From an uncultured Collinsella sp. (lineage in GTDB: Bacteria; Actinomycetota; Coriobacteriia; Coriobacteriales; Coriobacteriaceae), in the NCBI GenBank assembly GCA_900541015.1, contig UQIB01000031.1, positions 1 through 24,539 on the forward strand: a stretch of 24,539 bases of DNA. Reading direction: 5' to 3'. The translations under genes were made by a program, and so were the position numbers. This document shows, piece by piece, positions 8,413 through 15,525 of the stretch; the stretch's first letter is position 1; each line of letters opens with the position of its first letter. Under the pieces are notes generated by a model, which worked only from the letters and a program-made list of their open reading frames with translations, was not told where the DNA came from and did no database searches.

Positions 8413-10374
8413 ATGGAACAGAGGGTCCTCGGGGGAAGATACCTCCTCAAGGATAAGGTGGGAACAGGCGGCATGGCGACCGTCTACCGTGCACAGGACC
8501 AGGTCCTCGACCGCACGGTAGCCGTCAAGATCATGCTGCCGCAGTATGCTGGCGACGCAACCTTCGCCGCACGCTTTAAGCAGGAGGCCCAGGCAGCAGC
8601 CGGTCTCTCCTCCCCCTATATCGTGGGCGTCTACGATTGGGGCAAGGACGGCGACACCTATTACATCGTCATGGAGTACCTGCGCGGTACCGACCTTAAG
8701 AGCGGCATCAAGAGCCACGGCGCCCTCGATCCCAAGAAGGTCGCGCAGATCGGCTCGCAGATCAGCTCCGCGCTTTCGGTCGCACACAAGCACGAGATCA
8801 TCCACCGCGACATCAAGCCGCAAAACATCATGGTGCTGCCCGACGGCAACATCAAGGTAATGGATTTTGGCATCGCACGCGCCAAGAACAGCCATCTCAC
8901 GCAGGATAATAACGTGCTGGGCACCGCCCACTATGTAAGCCCCGAGCAGACCCGCGGCCAGGACCTCGGCCCCACCTCGGATATCTACTCGCTGGGTGTC
9001 GTCATGTACGAGTGCGCCACCGGCCGCGTACCCTTTGACGGCGACGACGCCATCTCGGTCGCGCTCAAGCAGGTCAACGAGCTCCCCATCCCGCCGAGCC
9101 AGATTAACTCCGGCGTCGATGCTGACCTGGAGCGCATCATCCTCAAGTGCATGGAGAAGGACCCGGCAAACCGCTTCCAGACGGCCGACGAGCTGCGCCA
9201 GGTGCTCAACAGCTACCTGTCCGGCCGTGCCGTCAACGTCTCGGAGCCCACGCGCATCATCGGTGCCGCCGGCGACCTGGGTGCCACCAAGACCCGCGAG
9301 CTTTCCGACTCAACGCGCGCTATGGTTCGTCCCGTCTCGGGCGTGAGCGGTCAGAACACCGCCCGTAGCGCTGTCTCGGGCTCCACGGGCTCCTACGAGG
9401 TCGAGAAGCCCAAATCCAACAAGAACAAGATCATCGCCGCCGTGGTGGCAGCCGTTGCCGTCATCGGCATCGTGGTGGCCTTTGCCACAGGACTCTTTGG
9501 CGGCGAGCAGGTCACCGTGCCCGATGTGCTGGGCAAGGACCAGCAGACTGCCGTCGAGCTGATCAAGGAAGCCGGCCTCGAGGTCGGCACCATCGACCAA
9601 AGCTACAACGACGATGTCGACGAGGGCAAGGTCGCCGAGCAGACGCCCAACGGCAACACCAAGAAGGCCAAGGGCACCAAGGTGAACCTGGTAATCTCCA
9701 AGGGTCCCAAGCCCTCCGAGAAGGTTGAGGTTCCCCTGCTTGTCGGCCTGACCAAGGACCAGGCCGAGGCCGCGCTGGCAAGCGTGGGCCTGAAGGGCAA
9801 CGCCTCCGAGGAGGCCAACGAGGCCGATGAGGGCCAGGTCTTTGAGCAGGGCACCGAAGCCGGTAAGGAAGTCGCGAAGGGCACGACCATCTCGTACAAG
9901 GTCTCGAGCGGCCCGGATACCACGTCCGTCCCCGATCTGACCGACATGACCGAGGCCCAGGCGCGCAACGCCCTCGATATGGCAGGCTTTGGCGTCGACG
10001 TTAGCTACCAGGAGAACGACTCGGTTACCGAGGGCACCGTGATCAGCTGGAACCCCAGTGGCAAGCAGAAGCCCGGCGCCACGATTACCGTCGTCATTGC
10101 CAAGAAGTCCGGCAAGGCCAGTGTTCCGGGCAACCTGTACGGCAAGAGCATCTCCGCCGCCGTCACCGCGCTCAACAACGCCGGTTTCTATAACATCGGC
10201 TTCTGTGACCAGAACGGCAATCCCGTAAGCGGTAACGAGGATGCCACCGTTACGGGCGTCTCCCCCACCGGCAAGCAGTCCACCGACAGCACGATCACGC
10301 TAACAGTCGCACTTTCTGGCTCGGGCTCTGGCTCTGGCTCGGGCACGGGCGACGATTCCGGTACGACCAACTAG
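8413..10374 (+). CDS. PASTA-domain Ser/Thr protein kinase PknB
   Basis: A 653-residue sensor kinase. The kinase domain (about 8-270) has GTGGMATVY, the ATP-binding Lys in VAVK (K39), HRDIKPQN (H131, D133), DFGIARA (D151) and SPEQ. A juxtamembrane linker leads to one transmembrane helix (about 340-362). Four extracellular PASTA domains follow, beginning near residues 365, 437, 504 and 569, then a Ser/Gly-rich tail. PASTA domains bind muropeptides or lipid II, so this is the receptor that reports wall status to the cluster. ATG 8413 is chosen because AGGAG at 8403-8407 is well spaced and MEQRVLGGRY fits PknB N-termini; in-frame starts at 8290 (TTG) and 8398 are less likely. It follows the fused PBP gene by 132 bp and is followed by a strong terminator. 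Confidence 0.96.
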   Translation: MEQRVLGGRYLLKDKVGTGGMATVYRAQDQVLDRTVAVKIMLPQYAGDATFAARFKQEAQAAAGLSSPYIVGVYDWGKDGDTYYIVMEYLRGTDLKSGIKSHGALDPKKVAQIGSQISSALSVAHKHEIIHRDIKPQNIMVLPDGNIKVMDFGIARAKNSHLTQDNNVLGTAHYVSPEQTRGQDLGPTSDIYSLGVVMYECATGRVPFDGDDAISVALKQVNELPIPPSQINSGVDADLERIILKCMEKDPANRFQTADELRQVLNSYLSGRAVNVSEPTRIIGAAGDLGATKTRELSDSTRAMVRPVSGVSGQNTARSAVSGSTGSYEVEKPKSNKNKIIAAVVAAVAVIGIVVAFATGLFGGEQVTVPDVLGKDQQTAVELIKEAGLEVGTIDQSYNDDVDEGKVAEQTPNGNTKKAKGTKVNLVISKGPKPSEKVEVPLLVGLTKDQAEAALASVGLKGNASEEANEADEGQVFEQGTEAGKEVAKGTTISYKVSSGPDTTSVPDLTDMTEAQARNALDMAGFGVDVSYQENDSVTEGTVISWNPSGKQKPGATITVVIAKKSGKASVPGNLYGKSISAAVTALNNAGFYNIGFCDQNGNPVSGNEDATVTGVSPTGKQSTDSTITLTVALSGSGSGSGSGTGDDSGTTN

Positions 10375-10426
10375 TCGCCACCCCACCGCTCATCACGGCT
10401 CACGCCGCAAACATATTCGCTCACAG

Positions 10427-10466
10427 GCGCCCGCTTGCTCCCCCAGCAAGCGGGCGCTTCGTTTTT
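10427..10466 (+). terminator. Rho-independent terminator of the kinase/PBP operon
   Basis: A perfect 13-bp GC-rich stem (arms 10427-10439 and 10445-10457) with a CCCCC loop is followed by TTCGTTTTT. It lies 52 bp after the pknB stop and is the obvious end of the growth-control operon. Confidence 0.93.
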
Positions 10467-10485
10467 GACATGACATGAACCAGAA

Positions 10486-10514
10486 GAGCCCGGCACCATA
10501 GCGGTACCGGGCTC
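10486..10514 (-). terminator. Hairpin downstream of a tRNA 3' remnant
   Basis: Arms of 12 bases (10486-10497 and 10503-10514) pair with one mismatch around an ATAGC loop. On the minus strand it follows the tRNA-like 3' end at 10525 and leads into TTCTGG, so the T run is weak. It probably was the terminator of a tRNA gene once present here. Confidence 0.55.
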
Positions 10515-10522
10515 GATATTCC

Positions 10523-10547
10523 TCTGGTGCCCCCGGGCGGATTCGAA
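10523..10547 (-). repeat. Copy of the tRNA 3' end (short direct repeat of the att region)
   Basis: These 25 bases are identical to 10653-10677. On the minus strand they spell the T loop TTCGAAT, the T-stem 3' half, the acceptor 3' strand, the discriminator and CCA. No matching 5' half (GCCCCCG) occurs beside it, so it is not a working tRNA. It is best read as an older displaced tRNA end left by an earlier integration at the same site. Confidence 0.7.
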
Positions 10548-10573
10548 AACTCCCCCCGCGGGAAATTGGTGAC

Positions 10574-10599
10574 GCGGGTGTCTACGGCTCGAATCCGCC
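10574..10599 (+). repeat. Inverted copy of the tRNA T-arm region
   Basis: On the plus strand this 26-base stretch differs at only two positions from the reverse complement of the segment inside 10655-10699 that starts at GCGGGTGTC. Together with 10523-10547 it makes an imperfect palindrome around 10548-10573. It is followed by GACGGCCCCCACAAACCA, which resembles a degraded acceptor end. Confidence 0.6.
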
Positions 10600-10614
10600 G
10601 ACGGCCCCCACAAA

Positions 10615-10644
10615 CCAGAAACGGCGCCGCTCTCGCGACGCCGT
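10615..10644 (-). terminator. Terminator of the interrupted tRNA gene
   Basis: A 10-bp stem (arms 10621-10630 and 10635-10644, one G-T pair) closed by GAGA and followed on the minus strand by TTTCTGG. It sits just after the tRNA-Arg 3' fragment and is probably the native terminator of that tRNA gene. Confidence 0.7.
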
Positions 10645-10654
10645 CATAATCTTC

Positions 10655-10699
10655 TGGTGCCCCCGGGCGGATTCGAACCGTCGACACCCGCTTTAGGAG
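10655..10699 (-). other. Attachment site: 3' half of a tRNA-Arg(CCT) gene
   Basis: Read on the minus strand the segment begins with the seven-base anticodon loop CTCCTAA (10699-10693) and continues through the 3' anticodon stem AGCGG, variable loop GTGTC, T arm with TTCGAAT, acceptor strand CGGGGGC, discriminator A and CCA. The bases before the loop cannot pair with AGCGG, so the 5' half is missing. Tyrosine integrases commonly cross over in the anticodon loop and leave just such a 3' fragment next to int. The integrase gene starts 193 bp away and points into the element. The intact tRNA should lie at the other junction, outside this window. One T-stem pair (A-C) is mismatched, which suggests the copy is no longer under selection. 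Confidence 0.82.
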
Positions 10700-10891
10700 A
10701 TATGATTTAATGCTACCCCCCACCATTCATCAAGCATCATTGAACATCATATAACCGCAGATAAACATAGCAGTTTGTATCTTTTGCCTCCGGTATCAGC
10801 GCCTACGCTTTTACAAACATATTACTAACAGCTTTAGCTAAACTGCACTCAATGAATTGTTGAAAACTATTCAAAGAAACGGAGTGTAAAG
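10700..10891 (+). promoter_or_regulatory. Integrase upstream region with possible arm-type sites and promoter
   Basis: This AT-rich leader contains closely repeated CATCA motifs (around 10728-10752) that could be arm-type sites bound by the integrase or excisionase. TTGAAC near 10739 followed by TAAACA after about 16 bases is a possible promoter, and the dyad TTGAA-N5-TTCAA near 10860-10875 a possible operator. GGAG before ATG 10892 is the ribosome binding site. All of this is weak pattern evidence. Confidence 0.35.
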
Positions 10892-12139
10892 ATGTCAGAA
10901 CAGCCACTAATTAGCGGAAGAGGCACGTGTTGGAAAGACAAGAGATCACCTAACACCTATCGATATTATTTTTCCCTTGGAGTCAAGGACCCTAAGACGG
11001 GGCGCTACAAACGATCCCCAACTTATACAGTTCGTTGCAAGACTAAAACAGAAGCTAAGGCTGCAATGCAGGCCAAGCTGGCTGAAATCAACTCCTCTGG
11101 CACGATTACTAAAACTAAAAAGCCCACTTTGCTTGCGTCCTACTGCTGGGCCTTTCATGAAAATAGGGACACCGAGCTTGCGCCAACGAGCTATGAAAGA
11201 GAAGCGTACGATTGCAGGCATATCGAAGACCTATTCGGTGCGTTTCAGACAATTGAGGGGCTAACTCCCGATCTAATCGAAGAAGCATATGCCGAAGCTC
11301 GTCGTACGGGAAAATACAGACCATCAGAGCTTGTGCGAATCAATGCGAAACTGCGTCAGATTCTGTCGAATGCAGTCGCAAAGAGAATAATTGACCGAAA
11401 CCCCTGCGCTACCGTTCATGTTCGCAGGCCACGCAGCAAAAGAGAATCACTGACAATCGACCAAGTAGCTACCCTATGCACACATCTTCAACACATTGAG
11501 CTCACCGCCGAAGCTGTTGGTACGCTAGTACTAGTGTATACGGGTATGCGGAAAGGTGAGATGTTGGGCCTCGAATGGCGCGATTGGGACCCTGCCAATA
11601 AAACCTTGAAAATTGACAGGCAGTACACCAACGACCATGAACTGAGGGCACCCAAGTCACAAGAAAGCCAACGCAAAATCCCCGTTGGAGAAACCTTGGC
11701 CGAACGTCTTCAATCATGGTCGGCCATACAAAAAGAGCTCCTGGCCTCTCTGGGGCTGTCCCAGACTGGCAGCACCCCCATCATTAGCGATATTGCTGTC
11801 GAGCGAGGGGTCCCTACCGTCTGCCACATGAAAAACTACATCTTCAACCATTGGTTTCGCGATTTCGCAGTTAGCTGCAATCTTGGAATCTATGAGCCGA
11901 ACAATTCGACTGGCGGAAAACTATATAAGGGCATCTGCCCGCATCAGCTCAGGCATTGTGTAAGCACTTTTATGCTGGCGAACGGATCGGACGTTAGAAG
12001 CGTGCAAGGTATTCTTGGCCACGCGGACCCCAATATCACGCTCAAAACGTATACAAGCCTCGTTCAACAATCAGAAATAAAAGCAGTTAAAGGCTACGAA
12101 GACTTCATCAACGCCTATATACAGAGAAGCGAGAAATAG
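10892..12139 (+). CDS. Tyrosine recombinase (site-specific integrase)
   Basis: A 415-residue integrase that inserts and excises the element at the tRNA-Arg site. Catalytic residues of the tyrosine recombinase fold are visible: Arg in TGMRKGE (R220), HQLRH (H351, R354), the His of GHAD (H377) and the nucleophile Tyr in LKTYTS (Y387). The N-terminal part (about 1-70), with SLGVKDPKTGRYK, looks like an arm-type DNA-binding domain, followed by a core-binding helical domain (about 70-175). The gene is clearly richer in A+T than the kinase cluster to its left, a sign of transfer. It lies 193 bp from the tRNA fragment and reads into the element, the usual order for integrative elements. The stop is followed by a promoter-like region rather than a clear terminator. 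Confidence 0.95.
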   Translation: MSEQPLISGRGTCWKDKRSPNTYRYYFSLGVKDPKTGRYKRSPTYTVRCKTKTEAKAAMQAKLAEINSSGTITKTKKPTLLASYCWAFHENRDTELAPTSYEREAYDCRHIEDLFGAFQTIEGLTPDLIEEAYAEARRTGKYRPSELVRINAKLRQILSNAVAKRIIDRNPCATVHVRRPRSKRESLTIDQVATLCTHLQHIELTAEAVGTLVLVYTGMRKGEMLGLEWRDWDPANKTLKIDRQYTNDHELRAPKSQESQRKIPVGETLAERLQSWSAIQKELLASLGLSQTGSTPIISDIAVERGVPTVCHMKNYIFNHWFRDFAVSCNLGIYEPNNSTGGKLYKGICPHQLRHCVSTFMLANGSDVRSVQGILGHADPNITLKTYTSLVQQSEIKAVKGYEDFINAYIQRSEK

Positions 12140-12152
12140 CATGTTTTTCATT

Positions 12153-12191
12153 CATCGTTTCATCAATAATATTACGGTACTATAATACCGT
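12153..12191 (+). promoter_or_regulatory. Promoter with its -10 box inside an inverted repeat
   Basis: TATAAT at 12181-12186 lies between ACGGTA (12174-12179) and TACCGT (12186-12191), a perfect 6-bp dyad, with TTTCAT 17 bases upstream as a poor -35. A repressor binding the dyad would block the -10, so this may be the regulated promoter of the two small genes downstream. A second TTGACA at 12217-12222 has no good -10 partner. Confidence 0.45.
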
Positions 12192-12283
12192 TTCCGCAGG
12201 TAGACACTGTGTTTAGTTGACATCTAATGAGTTTTATTCCATTCTAAAGCTGTCAGATGGCTACGCATGTAGTCATAAAAACC

Positions 12284-12335
12284 GGCCCCCCAAGTGCTTA
12301 TGAACCTGGTAAGTCTTACAAGCACAGGGAGGGCC
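12284..12335 (+). promoter_or_regulatory. Leader hairpin ahead of the excisionase-like gene
   Basis: The segment 12284-12299 (GGCCCCCCAAGTGCTT) pairs with 12320-12335 through GTGCTT/AAGCAC and GGCCC/GGGCC, leaving small mismatches and a loop of about 20 bases. It ends 22 bp before ATG 12358 and just before the ribosome binding site GAAAGGA, so it could affect translation of the small regulator. Confidence 0.4.
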
Positions 12336-12357
12336 CTCATTGAAAGGATAGCTCAAC

Positions 12358-12603
12358 ATGGCTACTCCAAAGATTAGCACTCAGGCGTCCACACCGACTT
12401 TCCCCACTGGTGCCGCTCAGTGCGATCGGTTGCTCCGCGTTAACGATATCCGCGAACTCACTGGCTGGAGCGAAAACACCGCGCGCAAGTTTATGCGCGA
12501 GTCCGGCAAGCTCATCCAAATCCATCGCTCGAATTACATGTTTGAAAGCTCGCTCTACGAACTTTTCAAGCGGCTTGAAGGTCGTACCGCCCACCTTGAC
12601 TAG
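12358..12603 (+). CDS. Small helix-turn-helix protein, excisionase-like
   Basis: An 81-residue basic protein. Residues about 25-75 look like the winged helix-turn-helix of excisionases and MerR-type regulators: RVNDIRELTGWSENTARKF, then a short wing and a C-terminal helix. The first 24 residues are Thr/Pro/Ser-rich. Such proteins bind next to the attachment site and steer the integrase toward excision, or act as regulators. GAAAGGA precedes the ATG at usable distance. It follows int and is followed after 9 bp by the winged-helix gene, probably as one transcript. The family call rests on motif appearance and context only. Confidence 0.7.
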   Translation: MATPKISTQASTPTFPTGAAQCDRLLRVNDIRELTGWSENTARKFMRESGKLIQIHRSNYMFESSLYELFKRLEGRTAHLD

Positions 12604-12612
12604 GCGGTAAAC

Positions 12613-12999
12613 ATGAGCGAGCTACCGTCAATTTCCGACAAATATCGCGATGATGTTAATGAGCAACGAGAGATTAGAAGGAAAATGGATAACGCGAATT
12701 TTATTTCGGTGCCCGACTGGGCGTGTTGTGCCACCACTGTCGCTGCCGAGCGCCTCATCCTCGGCCTAGTATGGAAGCTTGGAAATCCTTCCAAAAACAA
12801 ACGAGCCATGGGCTTTTACGCAAAAAGCAAATGGATTGAGGAGCGCTACCACCTAAGTAAGAACACGATCTCCCGGGCCTATACCTCTTTGACGGATAAG
12901 GGGTTTATTCAAAAAGCGGGCGATGGCAGCTGGATGCTTAATTACGCCGCAGTCTACCCCGCCGCAATCGAAAACGGCTGGGAGCCCAAGAAATCTTAA
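12613..12999 (+). CDS. Winged-helix DNA-binding protein, replication-initiator-like
   Basis: A 128-residue protein. Residues about 45-115 read as a winged helix: AERLILGLVWKLGN, a helix with KSKWIEERYHLSKNTISRAY and a wing around KGFIQKAGDG. This pattern is seen in RepL/RepA-type plasmid initiators and in small regulators of integrative elements. It starts 9 bp after the excisionase-like gene, with AGGCGG at 12602-12607 overlapping that gene's stop. The C-terminus is short and basic. The role may be replication of the excised circle or transcription control; the sequence alone cannot decide. Confidence 0.6.
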   Translation: MSELPSISDKYRDDVNEQREIRRKMDNANFISVPDWACCATTVAAERLILGLVWKLGNPSKNKRAMGFYAKSKWIEERYHLSKNTISRAYTSLTDKGFIQKAGDGSWMLNYAAVYPAAIENGWEPKKS

Positions 13000-13083
13000 G
13001 TCCATAGCCCGACTATCGAGGTCGTGAAGGTCGGTAATCGCTGGGCGTCTATAAGAGCATGCCGCGGATGTAAAATGAAACAC

Positions 13084-13147
13084 GGTCGAATCGAAACAGT
13101 TCCCGGACAATTGGCGTCCGGCCAGACACTTCGATTCGACCCTTTTT
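13084..13147 (+). terminator. Long two-part hairpin terminator after the replication-type gene
   Basis: GGTCGAATCGAA (13084-13095) pairs perfectly with TTCGATTCGACC (13130-13141), and the interior holds a second stem CCGGAC/GTCCGG with a 7-base loop. CTTTTTC follows on the plus strand. Position 85 bp after the gene at 12999 and the T run fit a terminator; the 12-bp outer stem with nested inner stem is larger than usual. Confidence 0.65.
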
Positions 13148-13459
13148 CATGCCCGCATCTAAAACAATCCCATAATCATTCTCGACATCTTTAACGCCAT
13201 CACTCTCCCGCCACCAACACGTCGTAGGTGTCATTTTCAACGAATCGATATGGCCGTCCATTCATGGTCTTTAAGGCACGTGATATCATGAAAACGTGCG
13301 GTATTTCTCCAATCGAAAACCTGTGTGAACGCATGACTTGAGACGCCTTTTTAGAACTCACCGATCGCAGGACGACTACAAATCAATAGCGGCCGCGTAT
13401 TTGTTCCCAGCCGTACGGCGTTGCGGAGCCATGCCCATTGTTGATTGGAATGTCGCACG
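13148..13459. other. Intergenic stretch without a supported gene
   Basis: No convincing coding sequence is seen. A dyad GCACGT-N12-ACGTGC lies near 13276-13299 with the palindrome TGATATCA inside its spacer, a possible operator. Upstream of ATG 13460 only a poor ribosome binding site is present. Confidence 0.4.
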
Positions 13460-14020
13460 ATGACAGACGAGAGAAAAATCAGGGAGATCTACGGTTACGG
13501 TATGAAGTCCGTCCTCGATGAGGCTGCCGAGCGAATCGAGGCGAGGTGGCGGGAGAAGCTGCTGCGCGAGACCGCCGACCTCAGGACCGAGAACGCACTG
13601 CTCATGGCCCAGGTGGATGAATTCAGCCGCAAGCTCGCCGAGGCGACGGATCGGAATGAAAAGATTGAGGCCGACTGCAATGAGCGGATTGCCTTTATAG
13701 AGGAGAAGTTCGAACTCGATACCGCGAACCTCGAACTCGAGAACAACGAGCTCCACGCCGCGAGCATCAGGTACCTCTCCCGTGCTAAGGGCCTCGGCAG
13801 GCAGGTTGTCCAACTCCATGCCGAGGCTGAGGCCATGGTCGATGAGATCGAGCGGCTGCGCGGCGAGCGTGACGCTGCACTGAAAGCCCAAGCCGACACA
13901 CTCCTGGCCCAGCGCGACCTGATGGCCGAGATCGCCGCCCTCAAGGACCGCCTCGCCGCCTCCGAGCAGCGGGCGGCCGTGGCCGAGGCCAAGGTCATGA
14001 CCCAGATGAAGGGCGAGTAG
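13460..14020 (+). CDS. Coiled-coil protein of unknown function
   Basis: A 186-residue highly charged protein that is helical almost throughout. Heptad-like patterns of Leu/Ala with Glu/Arg/Lys run from about residue 15 to the end, with segments such as EAAERIEARWREKL and EAMVDEIERLRGERD. No signal peptide, membrane helix or catalytic motif is visible. ATG 13460 is preferred to TTG 13445, although neither has a strong ribosome binding site. GC-rich codon use differs from the AT-rich integrase module to its left and matches the phosphoesterase genes it converges with, which suggests it arrived with them. A weak hairpin (ATCAG/CTGAT, 14036-14049) may separate the two units. Function is not recognised. 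Confidence 0.75.
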   Translation: MTDERKIREIYGYGMKSVLDEAAERIEARWREKLLRETADLRTENALLMAQVDEFSRKLAEATDRNEKIEADCNERIAFIEEKFELDTANLELENNELHAASIRYLSRAKGLGRQVVQLHAEAEAMVDEIERLRGERDAALKAQADTLLAQRDLMAEIAALKDRLAASEQRAAVAEAKVMTQMKGE

Positions 14021-14062
14021 CCCTGCGCTTCTCCTATCAGGCGGCTGATTTCTAGCAATCTT

Positions 14063-14800
14063 CTAGAGCGCTTCCAGAAGGTTCCTAGAACCGGGCACGG
14101 CATCCTCAATCGGCACGATGTCTCGGTAGATAAGGCGATGCCTGACGTCACGCCACTCGTCGCCGTGGTAGTGGCCGAAGAACCAGGCGCGGCAGCCGAG
14201 TCGCCCGTCGAGCTCGCCAAGGAATCGTTGCAGCCGGTCGTCCAGATACTCGCGTCCACGCTCGCGACACAGCCCCTCAGCAAGGGCAGCCGGAGCCTCG
14301 TGACTCATCACGTAGTCGACCCTCCAGCCTACGCGGTTGAGCGAGGCGCGGCAGTGGTCCATTTCCTCCTCGCTCGGCATCTCCTCGGGCCACCAGCTCC
14401 TCCCCTCCCTGCGATACTGTCTGTCGTTGCTCGCGGCACCTCCCATGGTGAGGACCGTGGTCCCCGCGATGTCGTACACCTCACCGCGCATCAGGTGCAG
14501 CACGTGCGGTCGCGCCTCATGGACGAGCCCGCCGTTCCACTCCCGCACCGGCAGATTAGCCAAGGCGTGATGGTTCTCATGGTTGCCGTCTACGAAACAC
14601 GTGGTCCAGGGCTTCGACTCGAACCAGTCGAGCCAATACCTCTCAGCATTCGAGCCATCCCAGACAAAGCCGAAGTCGCCGGCCACGATCACCGCGTCAT
14701 CGCGCGTCAGGGTCCGGCCCAGCGGCCAATTTTTGAATGCAAACCGGCTGGACCCGTACTCGGCCCTGCCGTGCACGTCGCCTGTCACATAGACCGTCAT
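14063..14800 (-). CDS. Metallophosphoesterase 3 of a three-gene operon
   Basis: A 245-residue calcineurin-like phosphoesterase. The two-metal site motifs appear in order: GDVHG near the N-terminus, GDFGFVWD, GNHEN, SHEAP and GHYHGD. These supply the Asp, His and Asn ligands for two metal ions, so it should be an active phosphodiesterase or phosphatase of unknown substrate. It is a close relative of the next gene upstream: both begin MTVYVTGD and share the block GGA(A/T)S-DR-YR with SWWP. Start and stop of the neighbours overlap by one base (TGATG at 14798-14802), so translation is coupled. It is the last gene of the operon and converges on the coiled-coil gene. Confidence 0.9.
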   Translation of the reverse strand: MTVYVTGDVHGRAEYGSSRFAFKNWPLGRTLTRDDAVIVAGDFGFVWDGSNAERYWLDWFESKPWTTCFVDGNHENHHALANLPVREWNGGLVHEARPHVLHLMRGEVYDIAGTTVLTMGGAASNDRQYRREGRSWWPEEMPSEEEMDHCRASLNRVGWRVDYVMSHEAPAALAEGLCRERGREYLDDRLQRFLGELDGRLGCRAWFFGHYHGDEWRDVRHRLIYRDIVPIEDAVPGSRNLLEAL

Positions 14801-15525
14801 CAGTACGCACCCCACGGCAGGAGTTTGTCCCCGAGCCTCACGATCCGGTCATACAGCACCGTGTGCCGTTCGTCCGGATTGCCGTCTCGGTGAAAATGGC
14901 CGTAATACCAGTGCTTATAGTCCAGGCGGTCCTCGAGCTCGTCGAGGAATCCGGTCAGCCGGTCCACATCGGGGCGTTCCCAGCCTGGGTCCGGGTAGAG
15001 CGTCGGCGAGAGCATGCGCGTGGCGCAGGTATAGGTGATGACGCAGTCGACCTTCCAGCCGACCTCGTCGAGCTTTGCCCGCGCGGCATCGAATTCGCGC
15101 TCATCCGGGAGCTCCTGAGGCCACCAGCTGGAATACGGCACGCGGTATTCCCTGTCCACGCTCGTGGCACCGCCCATGGTGAAGACTGTCGAGCCGTCGA
15201 GCTCAAAGACCTCGCCGCGCGTCAGGCGCCGAATGGGCGAGGTGTCCGACAGGCGCTGCGTCAGCCCGCCATGCCACGGCTCCATGGGGCGCTCCTCCCA
15301 GTGATCGAAGCGCTCGTGGTTGCCGTCGACGAACAGTACCGTGTAGGGGCGCGATTCCAGCCAAGCGATGTCAGCGCATTCCTCGGCAGAAAAGCCCCAC
15401 GGAAAGCCAAAGTCACCGGCAACGATGAGATAGTGGTCGCTGGTAAGACTATCGCCAAGCTCCCAGTCGCGGAGCTTTTGCATGTCGAGTCCACTGTGGA
15501 TGTCGCCTGTCACATAGACCGTCAT
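14800..15525 (-). CDS. Metallophosphoesterase 2 of a three-gene operon
   Basis: A 241-residue calcineurin-like phosphoesterase, paralogous to the following gene. GDIHS, GDFGFPWG, GNHERFDHW and GHFHRDGN are visible. Where the downstream paralogue has SHEAP, this one reads TYTCAT, so one metal-ligand His is apparently missing; it may be a weakened or differently specific enzyme. ATG 15525 is chosen because it begins the family's MTVYVTGD strand and overlaps the upstream stop as ATGA; the frame is open farther upstream inside the neighbouring gene, which is a shadow. It lies between the two other phosphoesterases in one transcript. Confidence 0.88.
   Translation of the reverse strand: MTVYVTGDIHSGLDMQKLRDWELGDSLTSDHYLIVAGDFGFPWGFSAEECADIAWLESRPYTVLFVDGNHERFDHWEERPMEPWHGGLTQRLSDTSPIRRLTRGEVFELDGSTVFTMGGATSVDREYRVPYSSWWPQELPDEREFDAARAKLDEVGWKVDCVITYTCATRMLSPTLYPDPGWERPDVDRLTGFLDELEDRLDYKHWYYGHFHRDGNPDERHTVLYDRIVRLGDKLLPWGAY

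Noticed and set aside
10525..10610. A working tRNA gene
   Set aside because: The 3' acceptor strand and CCA are present but no matching 5' acceptor, D arm or anticodon arm can be drawn; it is a remnant inside a palindrome.
13049..13261. A 70-residue minus-strand frame
   Set aside because: It runs through the nested hairpin at 13084-13141, lacks a ribosome binding site and resembles no family; at best a remnant.
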